Source: Chachezhania sediminis
Lineage (GTDB): Bacteria > Pseudomonadota > Alphaproteobacteria > Rhodobacterales > Rhodobacteraceae
Assembly: GCF_009765275.1 (NCBI RefSeq)
Contig: NZ_VOPH01000003.1
Span: 678,201 to 742,200, forward strand
Direction of reading: 5' to 3'
DNA length: 64,000 nt
Of the stretch, positions 42,005 to 50,364 are shown piece by piece; the first letter of the stretch is position 1, and each line of letters starts with the position of its first letter. A model generated the notes under the pieces. That model saw nothing but the letters and a program-made list of their open reading frames with translations. It searched no databases and was not told where the DNA came from. A program made the position numbers and the translations under genes.

Positions 42005-43044
42005 TTCGTCACCCGGTAGGCCGCGAAGAAGAGCGCGATCAGCATGGTCAACAGCGCCAGCGAGACGGTGACGTCGGCGATGAAGGTCGGCACGCCCATC
42101 GTGCGGCTCATCCCGTCGGCACCGACGAAGATCGCGGCGACGAAAAGCGCGGCGAAGATCACGCCGATGGGGTGCAGGTTCGCCAGCATGGCGACGACGA
42201 TGCCGGAATAGCCGAAACCGGGCGACAGCGCGGTCGACACGAAGCCCTTGACCCCCATGACCTCGACCGCGCCGGCCATGCCGGCCAGCCCGCCGGACAG
42301 GCAGGCCACGATCAGCAGCGTCCGCGGCAGCGAGACACCGGCGAACTGCGCGCCTTCGGCATTTTCGCCGGCGGCCCTGGATCGCAGGCCGAAGACGGTG
42401 AAGCGGTTCAGCGCCCAGACGCCGATTGCGACGGCAACGGCGATGATCAGGCCCAGGTGCAGCTTGGACCGCGAGACCAGCCGGGGTAGCCGCGCCTCGC
42501 CCGGGACGGGTACCGATTGCGGCCAGCCAAAGGCCATCGGGTCCTTCAGCACGCCTTCGACCATCATCGACACGAACAGAAGGACGATGAAGTTCAGAAG
42601 CAGCGTCGTCACCACCTCGTCCACGCCGAAGCGCAGGCGCAGCGCCACGGGGATCAGCAGCAGCACCATGCCTGCCACGGCACCCACGGCGATCAGGATG
42701 GGGATGGTGATGCCGGGCGGAGCGTTCAGCGCCAGCCCGGCGGCCGCCACGGCCAGCGCGCCGGCATACAGCTGACCTTCGGCCCCGATGTTCCAGACCT
42801 TGGCGCGAAAGGCCACGGCGGCGGCCAGCCCCGTGAGCATCAGCGGGATCGCGCGGGTCAGGGTTTCGGTGATCGCCAGCCGGCTGCCGAAGGCGCTTTT
42901 CGCGATGGCGGCGTAGGAGGCAAAGACCGGCGCCCCGGCGAGTGCGATCAGGATGCCGGCAATGGCCAGCGACAGGGCCACCGCCACCAGCGGTGCGCCC
43001 AGCGTGATCGCGGCCACGGGGTGTTCCCGCCGTTCAAAGCGCAT
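42001..43044 (-). CDS. BMP-type ABC transporter permease 1
   Basis: This 347-residue BPD_transp_2 permease has LAAAVAFRAKVWNIGAEGQLYAGAL and FGLRSRAAGENAEGAQFAGV, typical of the first permease (NupP-like) of nucleoside importers. Its start overlaps the ATPase gene by 11 bases. Confidence 0.92.
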   Translation of the reverse strand: MRFERREHPVAAITLGAPLVAVALSLAIAGILIALAGAPVFASYAAIAKSAFGSRLAITETLTRAIPLMLTGLAAAVAFRAKVWNIGAEGQLYAGALAVAAAGLALNAPPGITIPILIAVGAVAGMVLLLIPVALRLRFGVDEVVTTLLLNFIVLLFVSMMVEGVLKDPMAFGWPQSVPVPGEARLPRLVSRSKLHLGLIIAVAVAIGVWALNRFTVFGLRSRAAGENAEGAQFAGVSLPRTLLIVACLSGGLAGMAGAVEVMGVKGFVSTALSPGFGYSGIVVAMLANLHPIGVIFAALFVAAIFVGADGMSRTMGVPTFIADVTVSLALLTMLIALFFAAYRVTK

Positions 43045-44560
43045 CTTCCAACCCCTTCCATTCGCCCGCCATCATCAGCCCCAAGGCCTGCGCATCCAGC
43101 CCTTCGGTCGACACCGGGCGTGACAGGCGGCCGCCGACGATGGCCTGCACCCGGTCGGCCAGGGCCATCGTCTCTTCCAGCTCCTCGGAAATCAGTAGCA
43201 CCGCAGTTCCCGCAGCGCGGGCTTCCAGGATACGGCGGTGAACCTCGGCAATGGCGCCTTCGTCCAGGCCCCGGGTGGGTTGCGCCGCGATCAGGATCCG
43301 CGGATTTTCGGCCAGGTTCCGGCCCAGGATCAACTTTTGCAGGTTGCCGCCCGACAACAGCCGCGCCTCGGTCGCCGGTGTTCCGCCGCGGACATCGAAA
43401 TCGTCGATGATCTGCTGGCAATAGCGTTTCGCGGCACCGGCCCTGACCACGCCGCCGGTCGAAAAGCGGTCGTCCCCGATCCGTTCCAGCACCGCGTTCT
43501 GCCACAGGGTCATCGATCCGATGGCCCCTTCGCTGTTCCGATCCTCGGGGATGCGCGCGACGCCCAGCGAGTGCAGCCGCGCGGGCGTCAGCGTGCCCGC
43601 GGGTGCATCGAACAGGTCGATGGCGCCGGACGTGGGCACGGCCAGCCCCGACAGAACCTGTGCCAGTTCCCGTTGACCGTTGCCGGAAACGCCGATGATG
43701 CCCAGCACCTCGGCCTCGCGCAGGAACAGGTCGACCTCCTTCAACCGGGTGTGACCGCCGCGGGTCAGGGACAGCCCGTGGGTCTTCAGCACCACCGCCC
43801 CGGGCGTCGCTGCAACGCGGGCCGGGCGCTGGACCTGCCGGCCCACCATCAGTTCGGCCAGCTCGGCCTTGGTTGTGGCCGCGGTCGACCGTTCCGCCAC
43901 CACCCGGCCGGATTTCAGCACGACCACCCGGTCGGCCCCCGCCATGACCTCGTGCAGCTTGTGCGAAATGAAGATGATCGACAGCCCCTCTGCCGCCATG
44001 GTGCGCAGCACGCGGAACAGGTGCTGGGCCTCCTGCGGCGTCAGGACTGCTGTCGGTTCGTCCAGGATCAGGATCCGGCAGTCGTTATAAAGGGCCTTCA
44101 GGATCTCGACCCGCTGTTGTTCGCCGACCGATAGGTCGCCGACAAAGGCGTCCGGATCGACCTTCAGGGAAAACCGCTCCGCCAGGTCCGCCAGCTTGGC
44201 CCGGGCCTTCGCGGTGCGGCTGATCAGAGACCAGAGCCCTTCTGTCCCGGTCATGACATTTTCCAGAACCGTCAGGTTCGGCGCCAGCGAGAAATGCTGA
44301 TGCACCATGCCCACGCCCATTGCGATGGCATGGCGCGGACGTCCCAGCACCATGTCCTGCCCGTGGATCCGGACGGATCCCCGATCCGGCATGTAATGCC
44401 CGAACAGGATGTTCATCAGCGTGGTCTTGCCGGCGCCGTTTTCGCCAAGCAGGGCCAGCACCTCTCCGACCGCCAGAGAGATGGAGATGTCGTCATTTGC
44501 CAGCACCGGGCCAAAGCGGCGGGTGATGCCGGTCAGTTCAAGGGCAAGGGGCGCCGTCAT
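43034..44560 (-). CDS. BMP-type ABC transporter ATP-binding protein (two ABC domains)
   Basis: This 508-residue protein has two ATPase domains in the order of sugar/nucleoside importers (RbsA/NupO type). The first has Walker A GENGAGKTTLMN, signature LSVGEQQRVEILKAL and Walker B ILILDEPTAVL. The second has a degenerate Walker A, GVSGNGQRELAQ, signature LSGGNLQKLILGRNL and a Walker B in which the usual Asp-Glu is altered (ILIAAQPTRGLDEG), as normal for this class. ATG 44560 gives the expected length. It probably drives uptake of a nucleoside or purine. Confidence 0.93.
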   Translation of the reverse strand: MTAPLALELTGITRRFGPVLANDDISISLAVGEVLALLGENGAGKTTLMNILFGHYMPDRGSVRIHGQDMVLGRPRHAIAMGVGMVHQHFSLAPNLTVLENVMTGTEGLWSLISRTAKARAKLADLAERFSLKVDPDAFVGDLSVGEQQRVEILKALYNDCRILILDEPTAVLTPQEAQHLFRVLRTMAAEGLSIIFISHKLHEVMAGADRVVVLKSGRVVAERSTAATTKAELAELMVGRQVQRPARVAATPGAVVLKTHGLSLTRGGHTRLKEVDLFLREAEVLGIIGVSGNGQRELAQVLSGLAVPTSGAIDLFDAPAGTLTPARLHSLGVARIPEDRNSEGAIGSMTLWQNAVLERIGDDRFSTGGVVRAGAAKRYCQQIIDDFDVRGGTPATEARLLSGGNLQKLILGRNLAENPRILIAAQPTRGLDEGAIAEVHRRILEARAAGTAVLLISEELEETMALADRVQAIVGGRLSRPVSTEGLDAQALGLMMAGEWKGLEDAL

Positions 44561-44607
44561 TGTGCTGACATGGGAAACCGGGGCGGCTGGAACCGCCCCT
44601 GTCACCG

Positions 44608-45600
44608 TCAGGTCGGTTCGCTGAAGTCGATCGGCACTTCGAAGGTGCCGGCCTTGATCGCGGCGCGAACCTCCTCCATCGGGCCGATGGCATCCGCGGG
44701 GACCATGTCGGCCGAAAACAGGATGTCGTTGCCGCCATGGATCATCAGGCAGAACGGCGTGTAGTTCTTGCCCGTCGGGTTGCCCGCCAGCTTGTCCTCG
44801 ACCGCCGCGGCCAGCAGCGGATCGAAATACCACATCGCGTTGGCAAAGACCGTTTCCGGATAGCGCGGAGTATAATCGATCAGCGACCCGATGGCCTTGA
44901 TCCCGCGTTCCTTGGCAGCGTCGGCGGTGCCGATCCGTTCGCCGAAGAGGATGTCGGCCCCCGCGTCGATCTGTGCCAGCCCCGCCTCGCGTGCCTTGGG
45001 CGGATCGAAGAAGGTGCCGATGAAGCCGATCAGGTGTTCGCTGTCGGGCCGGACCGAATTCACGCCTTCGCGGAAGCCGTTGATCAGCATGTTGACCTCG
45101 GGGATCGGGATCGCGCCTACGGACCCGAAGACGCCGCTTTCCGACATGGGTGCCGCCAGCATCCCCGCCAGGTAGGCGCCTTCGTGGTTCCACGTGCCGA
45201 ACACGCCGAAATTGTCGCCCGACGGCTGGCCCGAGGATCCCATCAGGAAGGCCACGTCGGGGTAATCGGCGGCAATCTCGCGGATTTCCTGCTCGACCGC
45301 GTAGGCTTCGCCCACGATCAGGTCAACGCCCTGTTCGCAATATTCCCGCGCGGCCCGGCCATAGTCGGTGGCCGACACGCCTTCGGAAAAGACATAGTCG
45401 ATGGCGCCGGCCTCGGCCGCGTCGACCATGGCCTGATGCAGGCGCGAGTTCCACGCGTTTTCCACCGGCGACGAATGCAGACCCGCCACCGTCAGCTTGG
45501 TCTGGGCGCGCAGGACCGAGGGCGCGAAAAGCGTCGTGCCGGCTGCTGCTGCGGTGCCTTTCAGGAATGTGCGACGTGGAAGGTAAAGGCGGTTCTTCAT
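44608..45600 (-). CDS. BMP-family substrate-binding protein with Tat-type signal
   Basis: This 330-residue PnrA/BMP-family receptor starts at ATG 45600 with GAGGAT upstream. The N-terminus PRRTFLKGTAAAAGTTLF is a twin-arginine signal (Arg9-Arg10) with cleavage near VLRAQ. The body has YVFSEGVSATDYGRAAREY and GTWNHEGAYLAGMLA, typical of nucleoside- or purine-binding BMP proteins. It is the first gene of the operon receptor-ATPase-permease-permease. The linked FAD oxidoreductase does not by itself identify the solute. Confidence 0.92.
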   Translation of the reverse strand: MKNRLYLPRRTFLKGTAAAAGTTLFAPSVLRAQTKLTVAGLHSSPVENAWNSRLHQAMVDAAEAGAIDYVFSEGVSATDYGRAAREYCEQGVDLIVGEAYAVEQEIREIAADYPDVAFLMGSSGQPSGDNFGVFGTWNHEGAYLAGMLAAPMSESGVFGSVGAIPIPEVNMLINGFREGVNSVRPDSEHLIGFIGTFFDPPKAREAGLAQIDAGADILFGERIGTADAAKERGIKAIGSLIDYTPRYPETVFANAMWYFDPLLAAAVEDKLAGNPTGKNYTPFCLMIHGGNDILFSADMVPADAIGPMEEVRAAIKAGTFEVPIDFSEPT

Positions 45601-45727
45601 ATTATCCTCGCTGTCGAAATCTTTTTTCTGGTTATGAGGGCGGCATCCGCAGGCCGGGACCTGCAGAACCGGCGGACGTGGCCAGGCGGCCCACGCTGTC
45701 CCTTGCCAAAGCCTTCGTTCAGGCGGG

Positions 45728-45743
45728 ATCGTTGTCAAACGAT
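45728..45743 (-). promoter_or_regulatory. Palindrome overlapping a TTGACA box upstream of the BMP operon
   Basis: ATCGTT and AACGAT are exact inverted halves around a 4-base loop. On the minus strand the centre creates TTGACA, about 130 bases before the receptor ATG, so it could be a -35 element overlapped by a repressor site. No good -10 is visible at the right spacing. Confidence 0.3.
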
Positions 45744-46105
45744 AAAAGTCCTGCAGGCGGCGCAGAATGCCGCGTCCGATGTCGGGGTAGGCGGGGCCGG
45801 GGCCTGCGCGGTCCGCCCGTCCCTGTCTTGGGGTGTCCCGGGGCGCACGCGACGCCCGCCCCGGCCCACCTCGCCTCTCGCCTGCGAAACTGCAGCATCG
45901 CGCCGAAGCGGCGCAGGTTTGGCAGCAAGGCCGACCCATGCGGGCCGCGCCGGGAGCTGACCGGGTTTCGGTCCGGGTCGACACCCACGGCTGTGGGGCT
46001 TTCCCAAACGTGTCGTTCGCCGGGCACGTGACACCCGGGCGCTGCCGGATTTCAGCGAAGCGGGCCTTTTCGGGGCAGGCTGCGAAAACTGGAAGTCACA
46101 TGAAA

Positions 46106-46126
46106 AATGCTCAATGGTCGAGCATT
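46106..46126 (-). terminator. Rho-independent-like terminator of the sulfatase operon
   Basis: AATGCTC at 46106-46112 and GAGCATT at 46120-46126 form a 7-base stem with a 7-base loop. Read on the minus strand the stem ends in a short T-run (46107-46103), about 50 bases after the stop of the beta-barrel gene. Confidence 0.6.
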
Positions 46127-46177
46127 CTATGTACGGGAGAGGTTTCTTTCGGCCCCTCCCATATGCCGCCTGGGACC

Positions 46178-46930
46178 TCAGAACCGGTAGACGGCTCCGA
46201 GGACCGGGCCGGACTGGCTGAACTCGAACCGGGTTCCATTGTCGGTATGGTCCACCGAGATATGACGATATCCTCCCCGAAGCAGCCATTTGTCGGTCAG
46301 GGCATAGTCGAAGGTCAGCAAAGCCTGCCATGTCTCGCTGTCGGAACTGAAACCGCCATAGTCCGCAAAGGCGGTGCTGGACCACGTATCGGACAGCTTG
46401 AACCGTGCGCGGGCTCCGACGACCGGATCTGTCCAGCTGGAACTGACAGAGGCGGCCCGGCCCGGCGCCGCGCCCGGTTGCAAGGTCATCGAGGCCCGGG
46501 CATCGAACCAGCGGAACCCGCCTGCGACATCGATTGCCACTTTCGCGCTGTCATGTACCCGGTAGGCCACGTACCCGTTCAGGATCTGGGTCTTGACCGA
46601 GGTATCGAGGCCCGAAAAGGCCGGGCCCGGGGTCGTGTTCCCGAAGGACAGGTCGTTGTAGAGGTAATCCGCAAGGATGCTGAACTTCCCGTTTTCGGCG
46701 GCAAAGGCCCCCATGAACGCGAAGTCCAGGTTGGCCAGGGCGTCGCTGAAGCTGAGGGAACTGTCGAATGTCCGGGACGGGGTGGCCAGGGTCGTTTCGG
46801 TGCGGGGCATGAAGAGATACAGCGTCCCCTCGTAGGTCCAGCCGGATGATTGTGCGCGGGCAGGGGACGGAACCGGCACCGCGATGCAGGCCCCGAGGAC
46901 GATGACCTTTGCAGCATGCATGACACGCAT
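46178..46930 (-). CDS. Outer-membrane beta-barrel protein
   Basis: This 250-residue protein has a signal peptide (KVIVLGACIAVPVPSPARAQ) followed by alternating amphipathic strands with aromatic girdles (WTYEGTLYLFMP, GGFRWFDARASM, WLLRGGYRHISVDH) and a C-terminal phenylalanine (AVYRF), the recognition end for BAM-inserted barrels. ATG 46930 is chosen because AAGGAG lies 7 bases upstream; an ATG at 46936 sits too close. It resembles small OmpW/omp25-like or DUF-type porins without a clear subfamily. As last gene of the sulfatase operon it could admit a sulfate ester or a bulky substrate, which is inference. Confidence 0.82.
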   Translation of the reverse strand: MRVMHAAKVIVLGACIAVPVPSPARAQSSGWTYEGTLYLFMPRTETTLATPSRTFDSSLSFSDALANLDFAFMGAFAAENGKFSILADYLYNDLSFGNTTPGPAFSGLDTSVKTQILNGYVAYRVHDSAKVAIDVAGGFRWFDARASMTLQPGAAPGRAASVSSSWTDPVVGARARFKLSDTWSSTAFADYGGFSSDSETWQALLTFDYALTDKWLLRGGYRHISVDHTDNGTRFEFSQSGPVLGAVYRF

Positions 46931-46971
46931 GTCCATTCTCCTTTCCTGGTGGATCGCCGGCGGGGCGGGCT

Positions 46972-47541
46972 TCAATAAAGAACCGCGCGCCTGAACGAAC
47001 GCCGATCCACCCCGGCCACCGACAGCGGGGTCCGCGGCATGCCGATCACGTCGATGAACAACGATACGTTCTGTCCCATATCGGGCGGGGGGCCGGACAG
47101 GATGTCGGCAGTGTAGTGAAGATCCTGCCCGTCGAGCCGTGGTGCGCTGAGCGTGACCACAGTCTGGACCAGCCTGCCGTCTTCCAGCACGGACAGGTCG
47201 GCATTGGGCGGATCGACCAGGAAACTGTCGCTGCCCTGGCCCCAGAAGGGCACGAAGTCTGCCGTCGTCATGTTGCCGGCGATCCGGTCGGGGCGGTCGG
47301 AAAAGAACAGCGTGACCGGGCTGACGCCGCGCAGGGTCAGCTGCCGGCCGGCGGCGTCATAGGCGACACTGCTGGCCGTCTGGACGAACAGGAAATCGGC
47401 TGTCGCCCCGTCCTGCGTTTGGGCCAGAAGAGGCGTGCCGGTCTGTACAGCACCTGCGCAGGCTGCGCCGATGGCCAGCATGCGGCGGCGGTCGAACATT
47501 CCCGGTTGTCCGGGGGATCGGTGGTTCATGTCACCTGACAT
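46972..47541 (-). CDS. Tat-signal periplasmic protein of unknown function
   Basis: This 189-residue protein begins with a twin-arginine type signal (FDRRRMLAIGAACAGAV, cleavage near LLAQ). The mature part has FVQTASSVAYDAAGRQLTLRG and VTLFFSDRPDRIAGNMTTADF, a conserved pattern I associate with uncharacterised exported proteins. ATG 47541 is chosen because AGGAG lies 9 bases upstream. It sits between the arylsulfatase and the beta-barrel gene, so all three products are extracytoplasmic. I do not recognise an enzymatic motif. Confidence 0.75.
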   Translation of the reverse strand: MSGDMNHRSPGQPGMFDRRRMLAIGAACAGAVQTGTPLLAQTQDGATADFLFVQTASSVAYDAAGRQLTLRGVSPVTLFFSDRPDRIAGNMTTADFVPFWGQGSDSFLVDPPNADLSVLEDGRLVQTVVTLSAPRLDGQDLHYTADILSGPPPDMGQNVSLFIDVIGMPRTPLSVAGVDRRSFRRAVLY

Positions 47542-47612
47542 GGGGTTCAACTCCTGGATGGTTGGTCCGGTCGATCCATGGCGTCCGGGGGGATCGCCGG
47601 ACCGACCGGGGG

Positions 47613-47646
47613 CGCAGGGCCGGATGGGGGATCCGGCGGCCCTGCG
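47613..47646 (-). terminator. Strong bulged hairpin after the arylsulfatase gene
   Basis: CGCAGGG/CCGGAT at 47613-47625 pairs with 47631-47646 across a GGGGG loop, with one 3-base bulge. It begins 9 bases after the sulfatase stop and lies within the operon, so it may cause partial termination or protect the sulfatase mRNA 3' end. Confidence 0.5.
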
Positions 47647-47654
47647 GAGTTCTG

Positions 47655-50153
47655 TCAGTCCGCCGCGCGCTTCATGGCGGCTTCAAGCCGGGTCTTGTCG
47701 GCCTGGGACAGTTCCGGGCGGTCGACCTTGATCGTCAGCTTGCCCAGCCCTGCCGTCAACTTGAAGGGCGGCAGGTAATCGGCATCGTTCACGCCGGTCA
47801 GCGTGTCCGAGCCGATGTCGAAGGCTTCGTCCCATTGCAGGATGATCGGGATCGTGTGGGCCATCTTCTTCGTATCGACCACCTTGCCGTCGACCTTCAG
47901 CGTCCCGGTTCCGGGCTGGCCCACGCCGCTCATGTCGTTGAAGGCCAGGGTGCCGGCACCGATCCCGTCATAGACGAAGTCGAATTCGACCACGTGCTTG
48001 CCGGGCGACAGCGCCTCGGGGCCTTCCCACTTGATCCGGTCCAGGTCGACCATGTTCCACAGGAACACGGGCTTGCCCTTCAGCAGGTAGAAGCCATAGC
48101 CGCCGAACCGCCCGCCCGAGGTCAGGATCATGCCCTCCGCCCCGCCTTCCGGCACGTCCAGTTCGGCCGTGATCGTATAGGAGGCGTTCAGGATGCTCGG
48201 GGAATCCCCCTGCGGCAGTCCGGTCATGGGCCTGGTATAGACGAATTCCGTGCGCCCGGCGGTGATGTTGGGCCGGGGTGCCGCGACCCGCGGACCGACC
48301 GAGGCATCGAGTGGGAAGACGTTGTACTTCGTGGCTTCGCGGATGAAGGTTTCCTTCAGGGTCTCGACCATGTCGGTGTGTTCCGCGGCCACGTTGTGGC
48401 TCTGGGTCGGATCGGTCTTCAGATCGTAGAGTTCGAAGACCTGATTGTTCAGCGGATCCGGGTTGCCGGGGCCGAAGGCGTCCCAGGGCGCGCGGTTGAC
48501 CTTGGTGGCCAGGAACCAGTCGTTGTGCCACAGGCCCCACTGACCGAACATCTCGAAATACTGAGTGTCGCGCGGCGGTGGGGCATCCTTTTGGGCCGGG
48601 TCGAACAGATAGGCAAAGCTCTTGCCGTCCATCGGCACCTGCGAGATGCCGTCGACCTCCTGCGGGGCGGCGATGCCGGCCACGTCCAGGATTGTGGGCA
48701 CCACGTCGATCACGTGCAGGAACTGGTCGCGCCGGCCACCTTTGTCGGTGATCCTGGCGGGCCAGGTGACGGTCATGTTCTGCCGGATGCCACCCAGCTG
48801 CGACGCGATCTGCTTCATCCAGGGATAGGGGGTGTCGAAGGCCCAGGTCCAGCCGACGGCCATGTGGTTGTAAGTCGCCTCGGTCCCCCAGACATCGTAC
48901 CACTTCATCTGCGTCTCGACGGGGATCCGGTTCAGGCCGTTGAAGAAGGCGACCTCGTTCGGGGTGCCCAGCTCTCCGCCCTCGGCCGAGGTGCCGTTGT
49001 CGCCGTTGATATAGATGATAAGCGTGTTGTCGTATTCGCCGATATCTTTCAGCGTCTGGACCACGCGTCCGATTTCATCGTCCATATAGGCGGAATAGGC
49101 GGCAAAAACGTCGACCTGACGGATGAACAGTTTCCGTTCTTCGTCCGTCAGGCTGTCCCAGTTCTTGATATAGTCGGTGGGCCAGGGCGTCAGGTCTGCG
49201 TAATCAGGGAAATAGCCCATTTCCTTCTGTTTTTCGAAGATCCGTTCCTGCAGCTTGTTCCAGCCGTCGTCGAACAGGTGCATCGCGCTGATCTTGTCGA
49301 CCCATTCCTTGGTGGGATGGTGCGGCGCATGGGTGGCGCCCGGGGCGAACTTGACGAAGAAGGGCTTCGACGGGTCGATCTGGTGCATGTTGGTGATCCA
49401 GTCGATGGCGTCGTCGGCCATCGCGGTCATCAGGTTCCAGCCCGGCTTGCCTTCGAAGGGATAGATCTGCGTGGTGTTCCGGAAGAGGTTCGGCTGCCAC
49501 TGGTTGGCGTCGCCCCCCACGAAGCCGTAGAAATATTCGAACCCCATGCCCGTGGGCCACTGGTCGAAGGGTCCGCTCTGGCTGGCCTCGAATGCCGGGG
49601 TGTTGTGGTCCTTGCCGAACCAGGACGTGTTATAGCCGTTGTCCAGCAGGATCCGGCCCACCGTCGCCTTCTCTGGCCCGATGATCGAGTTGTAGCCCGG
49701 AAAACCCGTCGCCTGTTCCGAGATCACGCCGAAACCCGCGTTGTGGTGGTTCCTGCCGGTGATCAGCGCGGCCCGTGTCGGCGAACAGAGCGACGTGGAA
49801 TGGATCTGCGTGAAGCGCAGGCCGTCGGCGGCGAGCGCATCCATTGTCGGATGCGGGATGATGCCGCCGAAGGTGCTGGGAATGCCCCAGCCGGAATCGT
49901 CGGTGATGATCAGAAGGACATTCGGCGCCTCGGCCGGGGGCACGACGCGCGGCGGCCACCACTGGGTGGAATCGCCCGCGGTCAGCCCGATCTCGCCCCC
50001 GAAGGGCATTTGAGGCGGCGGCAGTTGCAGACCGTCGATCGTCGTCGTGGCATTCGGCGCCCCGGTCACATTCTGTGCGACCGCGACATCCGCCATCCCG
50101 GTCGCGCAGGCAAGACCCGCGGCCACGGACAGAAAGGTCTTCCGTTGTTTCAT
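47655..50153 (-). CDS. Arylsulfatase (type I formylglycine sulfatase), exported
   Basis: This 832-residue sulfatase has a signal peptide (VAAGLACATGMADVAVAQ), metal-binding Asp85-Asp86 (IITDDSGWG) and the sulfatase signature LCSPTRAALITGR, where Cys123 would be converted to formylglycine. Further conserved parts are GKDHNTP, GATHAPHHPTKEWV and INGDNGTS with the second metal Asp-Asn. An extra C-terminal beta-rich region (about 600-832) extends it well beyond ordinary sulfatases of about 550 residues; this long form with KWYDVWGTEATYNHMA is common among bacterial arylsulfatases of this subgroup. It should release sulfate from an aryl or sugar ester in the periplasm. Cys-type maturation needs a formylglycine-generating enzyme, not found here. 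Confidence 0.93.
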   Translation of the reverse strand: MKQRKTFLSVAAGLACATGMADVAVAQNVTGAPNATTTIDGLQLPPPQMPFGGEIGLTAGDSTQWWPPRVVPPAEAPNVLLIITDDSGWGIPSTFGGIIPHPTMDALAADGLRFTQIHSTSLCSPTRAALITGRNHHNAGFGVISEQATGFPGYNSIIGPEKATVGRILLDNGYNTSWFGKDHNTPAFEASQSGPFDQWPTGMGFEYFYGFVGGDANQWQPNLFRNTTQIYPFEGKPGWNLMTAMADDAIDWITNMHQIDPSKPFFVKFAPGATHAPHHPTKEWVDKISAMHLFDDGWNKLQERIFEKQKEMGYFPDYADLTPWPTDYIKNWDSLTDEERKLFIRQVDVFAAYSAYMDDEIGRVVQTLKDIGEYDNTLIIYINGDNGTSAEGGELGTPNEVAFFNGLNRIPVETQMKWYDVWGTEATYNHMAVGWTWAFDTPYPWMKQIASQLGGIRQNMTVTWPARITDKGGRRDQFLHVIDVVPTILDVAGIAAPQEVDGISQVPMDGKSFAYLFDPAQKDAPPPRDTQYFEMFGQWGLWHNDWFLATKVNRAPWDAFGPGNPDPLNNQVFELYDLKTDPTQSHNVAAEHTDMVETLKETFIREATKYNVFPLDASVGPRVAAPRPNITAGRTEFVYTRPMTGLPQGDSPSILNASYTITAELDVPEGGAEGMILTSGGRFGGYGFYLLKGKPVFLWNMVDLDRIKWEGPEALSPGKHVVEFDFVYDGIGAGTLAFNDMSGVGQPGTGTLKVDGKVVDTKKMAHTIPIILQWDEAFDIGSDTLTGVNDADYLPPFKLTAGLGKLTIKVDRPELSQADKTRLEAAMKRAAD

Positions 50154-50205
50154 AATTCTTTCCCCATCCCCTTATTCCCGTTTCCAGCGTAAAAAAGTCA
50201 TTGTG

Positions 50206-50231
50206 CCAAGGAGTCGTATGACAATCCTTGG
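50206..50231. promoter_or_regulatory. Inverted repeat between arylsulfatase and AraC regulator
   Basis: CCAAGGA at 50206-50212 is inverted at 50225-50231 (TCCTTGG) with a 12-base spacer, and a further CCTTGG lies near 50251. It is 53 bases upstream of the sulfatase ATG and about 135 from the AraC gene, a plausible operator for the divergent pair. Confidence 0.4.
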
Positions 50232-50364
50232 TGGCGCTATTGCGCGGAAACCTTGGGCAGATTAACGCGATCAGAGTTGATCTGAATCAATTGACTGATG
50301 CAGACTTAACTTTGACCGCCAAAATCCGAATGAATACGGTTTCGGTCCGGTCTGGGGGGATCCG

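Larger units (their letters stand above)
45601..46177. other. 577-base intergenic region without a recognised gene
   Basis: Frames that cross this region lack ribosome-binding sites and recognisable proteins. It holds the BMP operon promoter region, the palindrome at 45728 and the terminator of the sulfatase operon at 46106. Nothing further is identified. Confidence 0.5.

Noticed and set aside
47562..50192. 876-residue plus-strand frame opposite the arylsulfatase
   Set aside because: Shadow of the sulfatase gene; the minus-strand product has the complete sulfatase signature and a signal peptide.
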